Shown here one piece after another: positions 36,154 to 43,610 of a DNA stretch of 64,000 nucleotides. Source of the stretch: WTFY01 sp965203725 (GTDB lineage Bacteria > Pseudomonadota > Gammaproteobacteria > UBA4575); NCBI GenBank assembly GCA_965203725.1, contig CBDBDH010000001.1:434001-498000 (forward strand), written 5' to 3'. The notes below the pieces were generated by a model, which saw only the letters and a list, made by a program, of their open reading frames with translations, was not told where the DNA came from and did no database searches. Position 1 is the stretch's first letter. Every line of letters begins with the position of its first letter. The position numbers were made by a program, and so were the translations under genes.

Positions 36154-36586
36154 GTTGCGGGTTGACTCCAAACCCAGATGAGCTAACCTGATCTCCTTAA
36201 ACTCGCTCCCGGAGGAAGTGTTGCGGGTTGACTCCAAACCCAGATGAGCTAACCTGTTTAATTCCTAGCTGCAGGTCCACCGGGTGTTGCGGGTTGACTC
36301 CAAACCCAGATGAGCTAACCTCGGTGAAGGTGTTGGGAGCGGGGCCCAGCGGTTGCGGGTTGACTCCAAACCCAGATGAGCTAACCTCACCGGATAGTTG
36401 CCTGTCTCCTGCCATTTGTTGCGGGTTGACTCCAAACCCAGATGAGCTAACCTACTCCGTCAGTGGATTGGCCTGCCGTCTAAGTTGCGGGTTGACTCCA
36501 AACCCAGATGAGCTAACCTCTGCATCCCATCAGGGTTCACATGAGTACTCGTTGCGGGTTGACTCCAAACCCAGATGAGCTAACCT
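36154..36586 (+). CRISPR. Type II-C CRISPR array, 7 repeats and 6 spacers
   Basis: Seven identical 36-nt repeats start at 36154, 36220, 36286, 36352, 36418, 36484 and 36551. Each begins GTTGCGGGTTGAC and ends AGATGAGCTAACCT. Five spacers are 30 nt and the last (36520-36550) is 31 nt. The plus strand is the crRNA sense, because it pairs with the tracrRNA read on the plus strand at 41.15 kb. All copies are identical including both ends, so repeat decay does not show which end is older. The repeat holds TTGACT and, 16 nt later, TAACCT at its very end, which may be an internal promoter. The array lies convergent to cas2. Confidence 0.98.
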
Positions 36587-36658
36587 AGATGAGCCGCAAG
36601 TACCTGATCTTTTTGGGTATTTGCGACTTTTCTAGTCCAGAAAAGGGCCTGATCCATG

Positions 36659-37003
36659 TCAAAAAAGTGCCAACTGGTCCAGTTTTTTAGGCGGATTTCG
36701 CCGTCTCCCCTCAAAAATTCGCATATTTTCATACTGTTTATCTGTAACAGTAAGAATACGAACTGCACCTTTTGCTGGGACTAGCTTTTCGATTTTTCGC
36801 TCTAGAGAAGTAGCTGCTTCTCTGCTGGCAAGAACTCTAAAATACACTGAAAATTGCGCCATAGAGAACCCATTGTCAAGAAGGGAGTTACGGAAATCCG
36901 TGGCATGCTTTCTATCCTGTTTCTCTACGACGGGTAAGTCAAACATAACTACCATCCACAAGGTTCGATACCCACTAATCCAAGTTGGCTGATCAATAAT
37001 CAC
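36659..37003 (-). CDS. cas2: CRISPR-associated endoribonuclease Cas2
   Basis: 114 residues. The conserved start region is LWMVVMFDLPVVEKQDRKH, with the catalytic-position Asp in MFDLP, followed by FRNSLLDNGFSMAQFSVYFR and RILTVTDKQYENM, all typical of type II Cas2. It forms the Cas1-Cas2 integrase complex that inserts new spacers. The start (36999-37003 region) is 3 nt after the cas1 stop at 37007. It is the last gene of the cas9-cas1-cas2 operon and ends 72 nt from the array. Confidence 0.96.
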   Translation of the reverse strand: MIIDQPTWISGYRTLWMVVMFDLPVVEKQDRKHATDFRNSLLDNGFSMAQFSVYFRVLASREAATSLERKIEKLVPAKGAVRILTVTDKQYENMRIFEGRRRNPPKKLDQLALF

Positions 37004-37006
37004 ATT

Positions 37007-37915
37007 TCACACCAAGTGCATTGGCTCTTGTATTGCTGCTATTGCAAGCTCGGCCTTTTTGTTTGCGAGGCTTGCGACAAGCGACTGAGCAAGCCGCACA
37101 AGACCATTCACAACGGGCGTATGCCCTGTTTTCAATACGACATCTTCCTGTAACACACCTGCTAAGGTACGCTTTTGCTCAACCTCAAGATCTGTAGACC
37201 TATTTGAGATATCTCGTGCAATAGAGTCCACAAGCGGCCTAAAAGGTTCCATTAGGTCATCAACCAATGCAAAAGCATTCATCCTGCTACCGTGATGAAG
37301 GCCTAGGGCAGGATGAAGCCCAGAACCGCAAGTTGCTCGCGCTGTCGCAGCTCGCAAAATGGTGTAACCGTAGTTTAGTAAAACATTGACCCCACCTGCC
37401 CATCGATCTCGCCGAAAATCTTCACCCATCAGTGCGGGCCAGTAGCGTCTGGCAGCCTGTGCTTCTAGATTATCAGGGTCTCCTGACTTGACACGGCGGT
37501 GTAACATCTCAAGCTCAGCAATGGCCTTGGAACCTGGAACATGACGCCGCAACACGACGGCCTGGTTGTTGATTTTTGCACGTACAACTTGCTGCCAAAG
37601 ACGTTTCCTCAGAGGTTCTGATGCATTGATTTGGTCTTGCAATACACCTGCTGTCTCATAATACACACCATAAGGCAGTGAAAAGGCTATAGGGTGCCAG
37701 TTGTGTCCACAAGTTACGATGGCTGCTTTGCGCTCTGCTAATTCAACCATAAGAGCTTTCGAAAGCGTGATCTGAGACCCGGACAATATCAGGGCAGTAA
37801 TGTCATCAAGAGGCACACGTCCAAGTTCTCGATCCCCTTCTAAGACCTTGAGAAAACCACGGTAGGCACACAGATATCTGCCTTCATCAGCAACCTCCAC
37901 AAGTCCTCCAATCAC
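37007..37915 (-). CDS. cas1: CRISPR-associated integrase Cas1
   Basis: 302 residues. Type II Cas1 features: GRVPLDDITALILSGSQITLS near the start, the catalytic Glu region VLLNYGYTILRAATARA, the His in HPALGLHHGSRMNAFALVDDLMEPFRPLVD, and the downstream Asp. These metal-binding residues look intact, so the adaptation module appears functional. The ATG overlaps the cas9 stop in an ATGA (37912-37915). Base composition is AT-richer than the chromosomal genes around. Confidence 0.97.
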   Translation of the reverse strand: MIGGLVEVADEGRYLCAYRGFLKVLEGDRELGRVPLDDITALILSGSQITLSKALMVELAERKAAIVTCGHNWHPIAFSLPYGVYYETAGVLQDQINASEPLRKRLWQQVVRAKINNQAVVLRRHVPGSKAIAELEMLHRRVKSGDPDNLEAQAARRYWPALMGEDFRRDRWAGGVNVLLNYGYTILRAATARATCGSGLHPALGLHHGSRMNAFALVDDLMEPFRPLVDSIARDISNRSTDLEVEQKRTLAGVLQEDVVLKTGHTPVVNGLVRLAQSLVASLANKKAELAIAAIQEPMHLV

Positions 37916-40900
37916 AGCTTATGCCCCCTCACTCTCCCATCAGCTGTGATCTGTAATTTTCGGATTCCTTTAGCACCAAGCGTATTGATACTGACATATT
38001 GCTGCTTCGGGTCAGCGGCGAAATGGGGAACAACATCAAGCTTGTTATTGGTTGTACTGAATCCAGCAACTCGCATGATCTGTATCTCGCTGCCTTCTTT
38101 GTAAGCGATCATATCGTTTTTAAATAATCGAGCTATAAACTTGGCTGCAGGGTGGGGTTTTTTTGCTGTCGGATAAGGGATACCACCAGATATATTAGAA
38201 TAAGACCAATAGCGTCCTTTCCATGCATATTCGTTGGGCTTCCACTTCCCTGGCTTACCTTTGGGAAATTGCCACACATCGCAACACACATATGGATAAG
38301 GTATACAATATTTGTAAGGTGCAGACGGAATCGGTTTAGCAGTCTGATCCTTGATAAGAATTCGAACACTTCGAATGCCACGCTCTTTTGCAAAACGAGT
38401 TAATGCTTTTTGATGGGTTTCTCCAGCATCTTTTGCGTTTTCCAGACAGTAAGATACAGCTGCTCGAATCAAGGGGTCCCTTATAGTGGCACACTCTGTT
38501 GGTCTTAAGTCGGCTAATGGTTTGCGCACCACGAGATTATGGTCAGGGAATTCTGGATCGCGCCTATCTGGCTCTACAAAACGATAGGCAGTTTCTTTAA
38601 ACATTTGACCCTGCCAACTATGGTCTGGCTTAAATACAACCACAATCTTGGGCACATGACTATAGAGTGCCTTCTCAATATTTGCGGGCAGATCAGGCAC
38701 CATGATATGAATCCGATCATCAGCCCCGCGACTGGTCTGATCCGAGACACTTTTCAGAACCGAACGATCCGCCAAGGCGATAACAGCTGCATCTATGGCA
38801 TGATGACGGTGATCTCCTCGGTGCTTTCGATTGTCATCCGAGAGAATCTTGTTCAATTGCCATTTTCCGCGCAGAAGTGCAGTTAACCCACCACGATTTG
38901 GGACAATCTGCTTGACGCCTTTCAGACAGCTGAGATAACGGACTGCACATCGCGCAATATAGGCATTGTCTGTCAGTTGTCTAGCCAGAAAATCATTCTT
39001 TGCCGTAAAACGTTTCATTGCATCGGGACCAAATCGCCATGCTTTATTTGAAGGTAAGCTCTCAGCGCGTGCAGCTACGGATTTCCAAAAAATCCCATTT
39101 TCAGCATGTGCGTCAGCAGCAAAAGCCTCGTAGGGCGTACGATTCCCCTTGAGGCGATTGGCCCAACGCATGGCGACCGTAAGATTGGACATTGAGTCAT
39201 CGAGCGTGCGCTTAAAAGGCAGGATATGTTCAATTTCTGCTTCGCCGTTCAGCAATTGTGCACAAGAAATTGTCTTCCCGGAAAAGGGGCAGCGTCGTGC
39301 TAGATCATTTTTTCCTAACTCTTTCCAAAGCTTGACCTTTTTAATATCTCGACCCGATGGCACGATGACACCATGTTCTTCAAGCATCTTACGAATGGAG
39401 TCGTTTTCTTGTTTCTCTTTTGCTTGTCGTGCGGCCGTCTCATCTCGTTGCTTGCGGGTTCGTTTAAGGTCCCTTGAAAGCTCAACATGGATTTCCACCG
39501 GGGGCTTCCCAAAACGCTCAATCAAACCATTGAGAACTCGGCGTAAACTATTGAGTGCGACATGTACAGTCGGATTATTGATCTTACCGTAATGCAATTC
39601 GGGCTGGTTATCCGGATCAACTGAAGAATCTGCACCTAACGTTGAACCTCGTAGAATTTCACCGTAATAAGGAAGCATCCCGTAGTCATTTCTCTCAAAC
39701 TTTTGACTGTGATGTAAAGATTTGCCCTCTTCATCAGTCAGTTCTCCAACGGCTTCCCAAAACATTAAATGCTGGTCTCGCATGACAGGAACAATTGCTT
39801 CCATGAATCGGCGTGAAACACTTGCAGTTGCACGAGAAAGGCGCAACTTCTCAAACGCTTCTAAGGCATCTCGCTCAAGGCTAAAGTCCGCAACAAGTCG
39901 TGCTCGAAGTGTATCCGGATCGCTTTCTTCCTGAAGCACCATAAAAATATCATCGAGAATGCCGTCATCGCCCCCTTGCTCACATCTCTGTTCCCAGAAT
40001 GGCAATAAGGCAGGAGAATCGGAGAGTGCTTTTGCCATACTATGGTTGTTGAGCCCCTTGCGTTTTTCATCTTCAAGATTAAAACGTACGCACTCGGGGA
40101 AAAGCAGCGATCCATCAACTCGCTTTTGCTTGCGCATAGACTTAAATTTAACTTCTGACTTGCGTGTCATCAAAAGATGGAGAACGACACCGTATTGTTC
40201 AGCATCAAGTGAGTGTTCTTTGAAGTCACTGTCAAACCATTTTAGGGAGTTAATCTCTTGATAGATGCGATAATCGTGTCCGATAGGAGTATCTCGCCAG
40301 TGTCTTTGTTCTTCAGGAAAAAATTGACACGCACCCCGCTCAACAGGCTTGAGCGGCCACTGAAAAAGTACATAGCGATCTCTCAAGCGCCTCCAATCTT
40401 CGGTTGTTAACGAGTGATGTTGAGCCTGCCTTTGGCATATGGCATCAAATTCCTCCGCATACATTGATCGGCTGGGATAAAATTCCTCACCGCCACGGAA
40501 GCGTATCCCTTTAGGCTTTTTCCCGAATTTGAGGCCTCCTTGCTCAGCCTTCAATCTATCCCATAGGAATTGCCCTAAGGTTTGCTCACCAAGTGCATCC
40601 GCAAGATCATCTATCCGTTCCTTGAGATTTCCTCCGTCCTCATCTGACGACTCGATTCGGTTTGACTTGAAACCCCGGCGCAAGCCGAGGTGAAACAAGG
40701 CCCTGCCTAATTCGTAAGGCTCCAGAATTCGCTCCAGGCCTTCAGCACGTAATCGGTAAGGATTGTACCGGTCAGGGTCGGCAGTCATGGCAGGGGTCTG
40801 AAACAACTTATCTCGTTTTTCTCTGGACTCAGGCATGAGCCCCAGACGAACAAGTTCCCGCATGAATGCACGAAGTCGTGCTTTTCGACGATCCCTATTG

Positions 40901-41106
40901 CGGCGCATACTGCGTGCCAGTCGGCGTTGCACTGCATTACTGTCACCAACACGCCCCCGTTTAGAAGGTTCGCGACCCTCAGGAAAAATGTAGACGCCAC
41001 CATCCAAGGACTCTTGAACTCGCCATCGGTGTCCATTCCGCTTAACTTGGAACGCCCACCACCCTAAAGAGTTTGTCCCAAGATCAATGCCCAACCGCCA
41101 CTTCAT
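37912..41106 (-). CDS. cas9: Type II-C Cas9 nuclease, 1064 residues
   Basis: Crude domain map: RuvC-I WRLGIDLGTNSLGWW (Asp8), arginine-rich bridge helix (RRLARSMRRNRDRRKARLRA, about 61-80), REC region, RuvC-II EIHVELSRDLK (Glu542), HNH EAEIEHILPFKRTL (catalytic His627), RuvC-III HRHHAIDAAVIALAD (His769, Asp772), and a C-terminal PAM-interacting region ending GVRG-type basic residues (ADGRVRGHKL). All catalytic residues are present. The length is that of compact II-C enzymes. A purine-rich AGGGAAAAG lies just before the ATG at 41106. First gene of cas9-cas1-cas2, no csn2 or cas4, hence subtype II-C. Codon use is AT-richer than neighbours. Confidence 0.98.
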   Translation of the reverse strand: MKWRLGIDLGTNSLGWWAFQVKRNGHRWRVQESLDGGVYIFPEGREPSKRGRVGDSNAVQRRLARSMRRNRDRRKARLRAFMRELVRLGLMPESREKRDKLFQTPAMTADPDRYNPYRLRAEGLERILEPYELGRALFHLGLRRGFKSNRIESSDEDGGNLKERIDDLADALGEQTLGQFLWDRLKAEQGGLKFGKKPKGIRFRGGEEFYPSRSMYAEEFDAICQRQAQHHSLTTEDWRRLRDRYVLFQWPLKPVERGACQFFPEEQRHWRDTPIGHDYRIYQEINSLKWFDSDFKEHSLDAEQYGVVLHLLMTRKSEVKFKSMRKQKRVDGSLLFPECVRFNLEDEKRKGLNNHSMAKALSDSPALLPFWEQRCEQGGDDGILDDIFMVLQEESDPDTLRARLVADFSLERDALEAFEKLRLSRATASVSRRFMEAIVPVMRDQHLMFWEAVGELTDEEGKSLHHSQKFERNDYGMLPYYGEILRGSTLGADSSVDPDNQPELHYGKINNPTVHVALNSLRRVLNGLIERFGKPPVEIHVELSRDLKRTRKQRDETAARQAKEKQENDSIRKMLEEHGVIVPSGRDIKKVKLWKELGKNDLARRCPFSGKTISCAQLLNGEAEIEHILPFKRTLDDSMSNLTVAMRWANRLKGNRTPYEAFAADAHAENGIFWKSVAARAESLPSNKAWRFGPDAMKRFTAKNDFLARQLTDNAYIARCAVRYLSCLKGVKQIVPNRGGLTALLRGKWQLNKILSDDNRKHRGDHRHHAIDAAVIALADRSVLKSVSDQTSRGADDRIHIMVPDLPANIEKALYSHVPKIVVVFKPDHSWQGQMFKETAYRFVEPDRRDPEFPDHNLVVRKPLADLRPTECATIRDPLIRAAVSYCLENAKDAGETHQKALTRFAKERGIRSVRILIKDQTAKPIPSAPYKYCIPYPYVCCDVWQFPKGKPGKWKPNEYAWKGRYWSYSNISGGIPYPTAKKPHPAAKFIARLFKNDMIAYKEGSEIQIMRVAGFSTTNNKLDVVPHFAADPKQQYVSINTLGAKGIRKLQITADGRVRGHKL

Positions 41107-41128
41107 CTTTTCCCTACCTAAAATTGTT

Positions 41129-41137
41129 TGATATACT
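41129..41137 (+). promoter_or_regulatory. tracrRNA promoter (extended -10)
   Basis: TGATATACT reads as an extended -10 (TG-n-TATACT, hexamer at 41132-41137). Transcription would begin near 41144, a few bases before the anti-repeat. I see no good -35, which extended -10 promoters can do without. It sits only 23 nt from the cas9 start codon on the opposite strand. Confidence 0.6.
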
Positions 41138-41146
41138 TTCGCTCGT

Positions 41147-41170
41147 AGCTTAGGTCATCTGGGTTTGGAG
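41147..41170 (-). promoter_or_regulatory. Possible cas9 promoter on the back strand of the anti-repeat
   Basis: Reading the minus strand, the anti-repeat contains TTGACT, then 16 nt, then TAAGCT (41152-41147). This points toward cas9 and would start transcription near 41140, giving a leader of about 34 nt with a purine-rich ribosome site. The same TTGACT-16-TAAnCT pattern is found in each array repeat. It overlaps the tracrRNA promoter and start. Inferred from pattern only. Confidence 0.4.
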
Positions 41171-41207
41171 TCAACTCGTTAACAAGACTTAAGTCACAAA
41201 ATTGAAA

Positions 41208-41229
41208 GGCCCGGTCCGCCGGGCCTTTT
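41208..41229 (+). terminator. Intrinsic terminator of the tracrRNA
   Basis: A perfect 7-bp GC stem, GGCCCGG (41208-41214) and CCGGGCC (41219-41225), with the loop TCCG and followed directly by TTTT. It ends the tracrRNA and fixes the plus strand as its direction. Confidence 0.88.
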
Positions 41230-41378
41230 CATTCATAGTCTATCCTTTAGCCTGTCTATTTGAGAATTTTCCCAACTATATTCCTACCTCTTGCACACAC
41301 CGAATTCCGTACTTTAGTAATGTCGCCGTTTTGACGTCCAGTTTTCTTTGGTTCATCTACTTGTCTTAATTACTTTAA

Positions 41379-41563
41379 CGGTTCTTTGCCGAAGCACTTA
41401 AGGAACGGCTGCAGCACTGCGCTACAGAGACTGACAAGAATGGTGACGACCCCCCTTGGATGGCCGGGTCGGTATACTTTCCGACCTTGTCGACGAAAAC
41501 CGCCATATCCTCAGGCTAATTGAAGAGGAGTTTGGTGGATTCTCACCTGAAAACACGCCATGA
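41379..41563 (+). pseudogene. Frameshifted remnant of a small gene
   Basis: The plus strand reads as protein-like EALKERLQHCATETDKNGDD-PPWMAG from 41391, then, after a +1 shift near 41465, as GILSDLVDENRHILRLIEEE followed by FGGFSPENTP and a stop at 41561-41563. Both parts look like coding sequence with acidic, helical character, but neither frame is open alone. The acidic C-terminal helix would suit a small antitoxin; this is a guess. It stands between the tracrRNA and the hipBA promoter. The rest of 41231-41640 shows nothing recognisable. Confidence 0.3.
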
Positions 41564-41633
41564 CCCTAGGTATCCTCGTCTTCTTTGCTTGAGGAAAAGA
41601 GATGCCGGGGCTGGATACCACTTCTCTCATATA

Positions 41634-41755
41634 TAAAATTTTATCGTACGTGATATAAATCGAGTTCAGCTAGTTTGGTCGTCAAGATTTATCACGTACA
41701 GTAAAATTTATTGCTTCTGAGAGCTTAACCTGCTATTTTTTTACCGTACGGTCGC
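41634..41755 (+). promoter_or_regulatory. hipBA operator region with three CGTAC-centred sites
   Basis: Three related sites precede hipB: TTTATCGTACGTGATA at about 41639-41655, TTTATCACGTACAGTAAA at about 41688-41705, and TTTACCGTACGGTCGC at about 41740-41755. The first two form a long inverted repeat (arms about 41634-41660 and 41687-41710). The last is 17 nt before the hipB ATG. HipB-type antitoxins bind such palindromes to repress their own operon, so these are probably HipB operators. Confidence 0.55.
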
Positions 41756-41771
41756 TTTTTAGCTTATATCC

Positions 41772-42056
41772 ATGACTAAATATCAGGTGCACTACCGTGC
41801 GGTCCGGTCTCCCAAGGAGCTGGGTGCGCTGGTACGTGCGCATCGCAAGCAGCGGAGGCTGACACTGGAGACCATTTCGGATCTGGGCAATCTGAGCACC
41901 CGCTTTTTGTCTGAATTCGAGCGTGGCAAGGCAACCGCCGAGCTGGGTAAAGTGCTGAAAGCGTTACATACCCTGGGACTGGAGGTTGTCATCCAACCCC
42001 GCAGGGCCGCCTTACCCAGACCGCTGCCACGGCATGACGGGGAGACCCGTGCTTGA
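41772..42056 (+). CDS. hipB: HipB-like antitoxin, helix-turn-helix repressor
   Basis: 94 residues. A Cro/CI-type helix-turn-helix spans about 15-65: ELGALVRAHRKQRRLTLETI then SDLGNLSTRFLSEFERGKATAELGK, with LKALHTLGLEVVIQPR at the end of the domain, exactly the form seen in HipB proteins. The basic Pro/Arg-rich tail has no recognised domain. It would bind and neutralise HipA and repress the operon through the upstream palindromes. Its stop overlaps the start of hipA. Confidence 0.9.
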   Translation: MTKYQVHYRAVRSPKELGALVRAHRKQRRLTLETISDLGNLSTRFLSEFERGKATAELGKVLKALHTLGLEVVIQPRRAALPRPLPRHDGETRA

Positions 42057-43308
42057 CCCGGACGGCCTGAACGTCTGGAGCGATCATCAACCCGTCGGCT
42101 ATTTGTGGCGAAATGCCCAAGGCCTGATCGGCTTTCGTTACGGGGAGAAATGGCTGGCGCAAGGCGGATTTCCCATCTCCTGCACACTGCCCCTGAAACA
42201 CGGAGATTTTGCACCTGAAGAAAGCCTCGCCCACCGTTTCTTTGCCAACCTGCTCCCGGAAGGCAACGCCCGCGACCGGATTGTCCGGGAGCTGAGGATT
42301 CCCAATACCGATTTCGACCTGCTCAGGGCCATCGGTGGCGAATGTGCAGGAGCACTTTCACTACTGCAGGCAGAACACCTGCCTTCAGCTGAGTATGAGT
42401 ACCATGAGATTCAGAGCAACGAACTTGCAGACTTGGTTGCACGCCACGGCCGACTTTACACCTGGGCTGCGGACAAGTGGCCCCGGCTGTCACTGGCCGG
42501 CGCCCAGGACAAATGTCCCGTACTGGTCGAGAATGATGGCTACTTCCTGCCCAGGAAGGAAGCGCCTTCCAGCCACATGCTCAAGTTTGAAGTGCCCGAC
42601 TACCGCCACCTGCCCGCCTATGAAACCTTCACCACGCTGCTTGCCGGAGCCGCTGGTTTGCCCGTGATCAACATCCAATTGCGATCGGCGGCAGATACAC
42701 ACTATGCATTGATCGAACGCTATGACCGGTGCAGGACGGAAGACGGCCGGATGACAAGGCTGCACCAGGAGGATTTCTGCCAGGCCCTGGGCTTCGGACA
42801 TGAGCGAAAATACCAGGAGGACAGCGGCCCTGCTTTCGTGGACTGTTACCGCCTGGTTCAGGACGTATCCGGTGATCCCGCCAACGACCTGCAGCATCTG
42901 CTGCGCTGGCAAATTTTCAATGTCCTGGCGGGCAACTCGGACGGCCATGCCAAAAACCTTTCACTGGTATACCGGCCCAACGGTGAAATCCGGTTGGCGC
43001 CCTTCTACGACCTCATTTGCACGCGTGCCATCGAACACATTGACTACCGCCTGGCGTTTTCCGTAGGCGAAGAAAGAAAACCCGGTCTTGTTTCCCGCAA
43101 ACACTGGAACACTCTGGCGCAACAGTGCGGCTTGCGTCCCCGGTTTCTTCTGGACCAGGTTCAGGATATGGCTGACAGATTGCAACAGCAGTTTCGGCCA
43201 ACGCGGGAAACATTTGAACAGATGTACGGGAGCTATGCTGCATTGCAACGGATAGAACAGGTCGTGAGCAAGCAATGTCAGCGCACAGTGCGCCTCCTGC
43301 AGGACTGA
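42049..43308 (+). CDS. hipA: HipA-like serine/threonine kinase toxin
   Basis: 419 residues from the GTG at 42049, chosen because GGGGAG lies just upstream and the start overlaps the hipB stop by 8 nt; an ATG at 42034 is the alternative. HipA domains are complete: N-terminal couple_hipA (LNVWSDHQPVGYLWRN ... RFFANLLPEGNARD), the SLAGAQDKCPV nucleotide loop, and the catalytic region FNVLAGNSDGHAKNLSLVY followed by LAPFYDLICT. HipA phosphorylates glutamyl-tRNA synthetase in E. coli and causes dormancy; the target here is unknown. The kinase residues look intact. Confidence 0.93.
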   Translation: MLDPDGLNVWSDHQPVGYLWRNAQGLIGFRYGEKWLAQGGFPISCTLPLKHGDFAPEESLAHRFFANLLPEGNARDRIVRELRIPNTDFDLLRAIGGECAGALSLLQAEHLPSAEYEYHEIQSNELADLVARHGRLYTWAADKWPRLSLAGAQDKCPVLVENDGYFLPRKEAPSSHMLKFEVPDYRHLPAYETFTTLLAGAAGLPVINIQLRSAADTHYALIERYDRCRTEDGRMTRLHQEDFCQALGFGHERKYQEDSGPAFVDCYRLVQDVSGDPANDLQHLLRWQIFNVLAGNSDGHAKNLSLVYRPNGEIRLAPFYDLICTRAIEHIDYRLAFSVGEERKPGLVSRKHWNTLAQQCGLRPRFLLDQVQDMADRLQQQFRPTRETFEQMYGSYAALQRIEQVVSKQCQRTVRLLQD

Positions 43309-43332
43309 AAAAGTGTCAGGGTGCTCCAGCCA

Positions 43333-43518
43333 CTACTCGAATTCACAACTTTTATACAACTCGAAAGACCCGGGGATGATGTTCTCCAGATTGTCGGCCC
43401 AGGCCTGATGGTGGGCGCGCTTGGCATCTGTCGTTTCCCCGACGAGGTGCAGCACCGGAACTATCCCGCATTGCAGATGTGTAACAATCCTATCTGACTC
43501 CGGCAATATCAAGAATTT
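43333..43518 (-). pseudogene. Possible C-terminal gene remnant of about 61 codons
   Basis: On the minus strand an open, protein-like stretch reads FLILPESDRIVTHLQCGIVP, then VLHLVGETTDAKRAHHQAWA, then DNLENIIPGSFELYKSCEFE and a TAG at 43333-43335. A TGA directly precedes it at 43519-43521 and there is no plausible start, so it looks like the surviving 3' end of a gene. I do not recognise the family. It lies between hipA and ilvB; the rest of 43309-43610 shows nothing else. Confidence 0.35.
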
Positions 43519-43610
43519 TCACGCACCTGAAATGCAGGAAATTCAATGTTGAGACACCTCGCTCGAAAGAACCACCACTGGCCCTGAGTGGAGACAGTTT
43601 TTCGAGGAGG

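Larger units (their letters stand above)
41144..41230 (+). ncRNA. tracrRNA of the type II-C system
   Basis: The anti-repeat (41147-41182) contains 21 nt (41155-41175) perfectly complementary to the array repeat, flanked by partly paired ends with symmetrical mismatches. Downstream come a small palindrome GACTTAAGTC (41186-41195), an A-rich linker, and a terminator hairpin with arms 41208-41214 (GGCCCGG) and 41219-41225 (CCGGGCC), loop TCCG, then TTTT. Predicted length is about 87 nt. It pairs with each crRNA repeat for RNase III processing and is bound by Cas9. Location divergent from cas9 is common in II-C loci. Confidence 0.93.

Noticed and set aside
36197..36578. Open frames on both strands across the CRISPR array
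   Set aside because: They translate the 36-nt repeat again and again (for example LTPNPDELT) and are by-products of the array.
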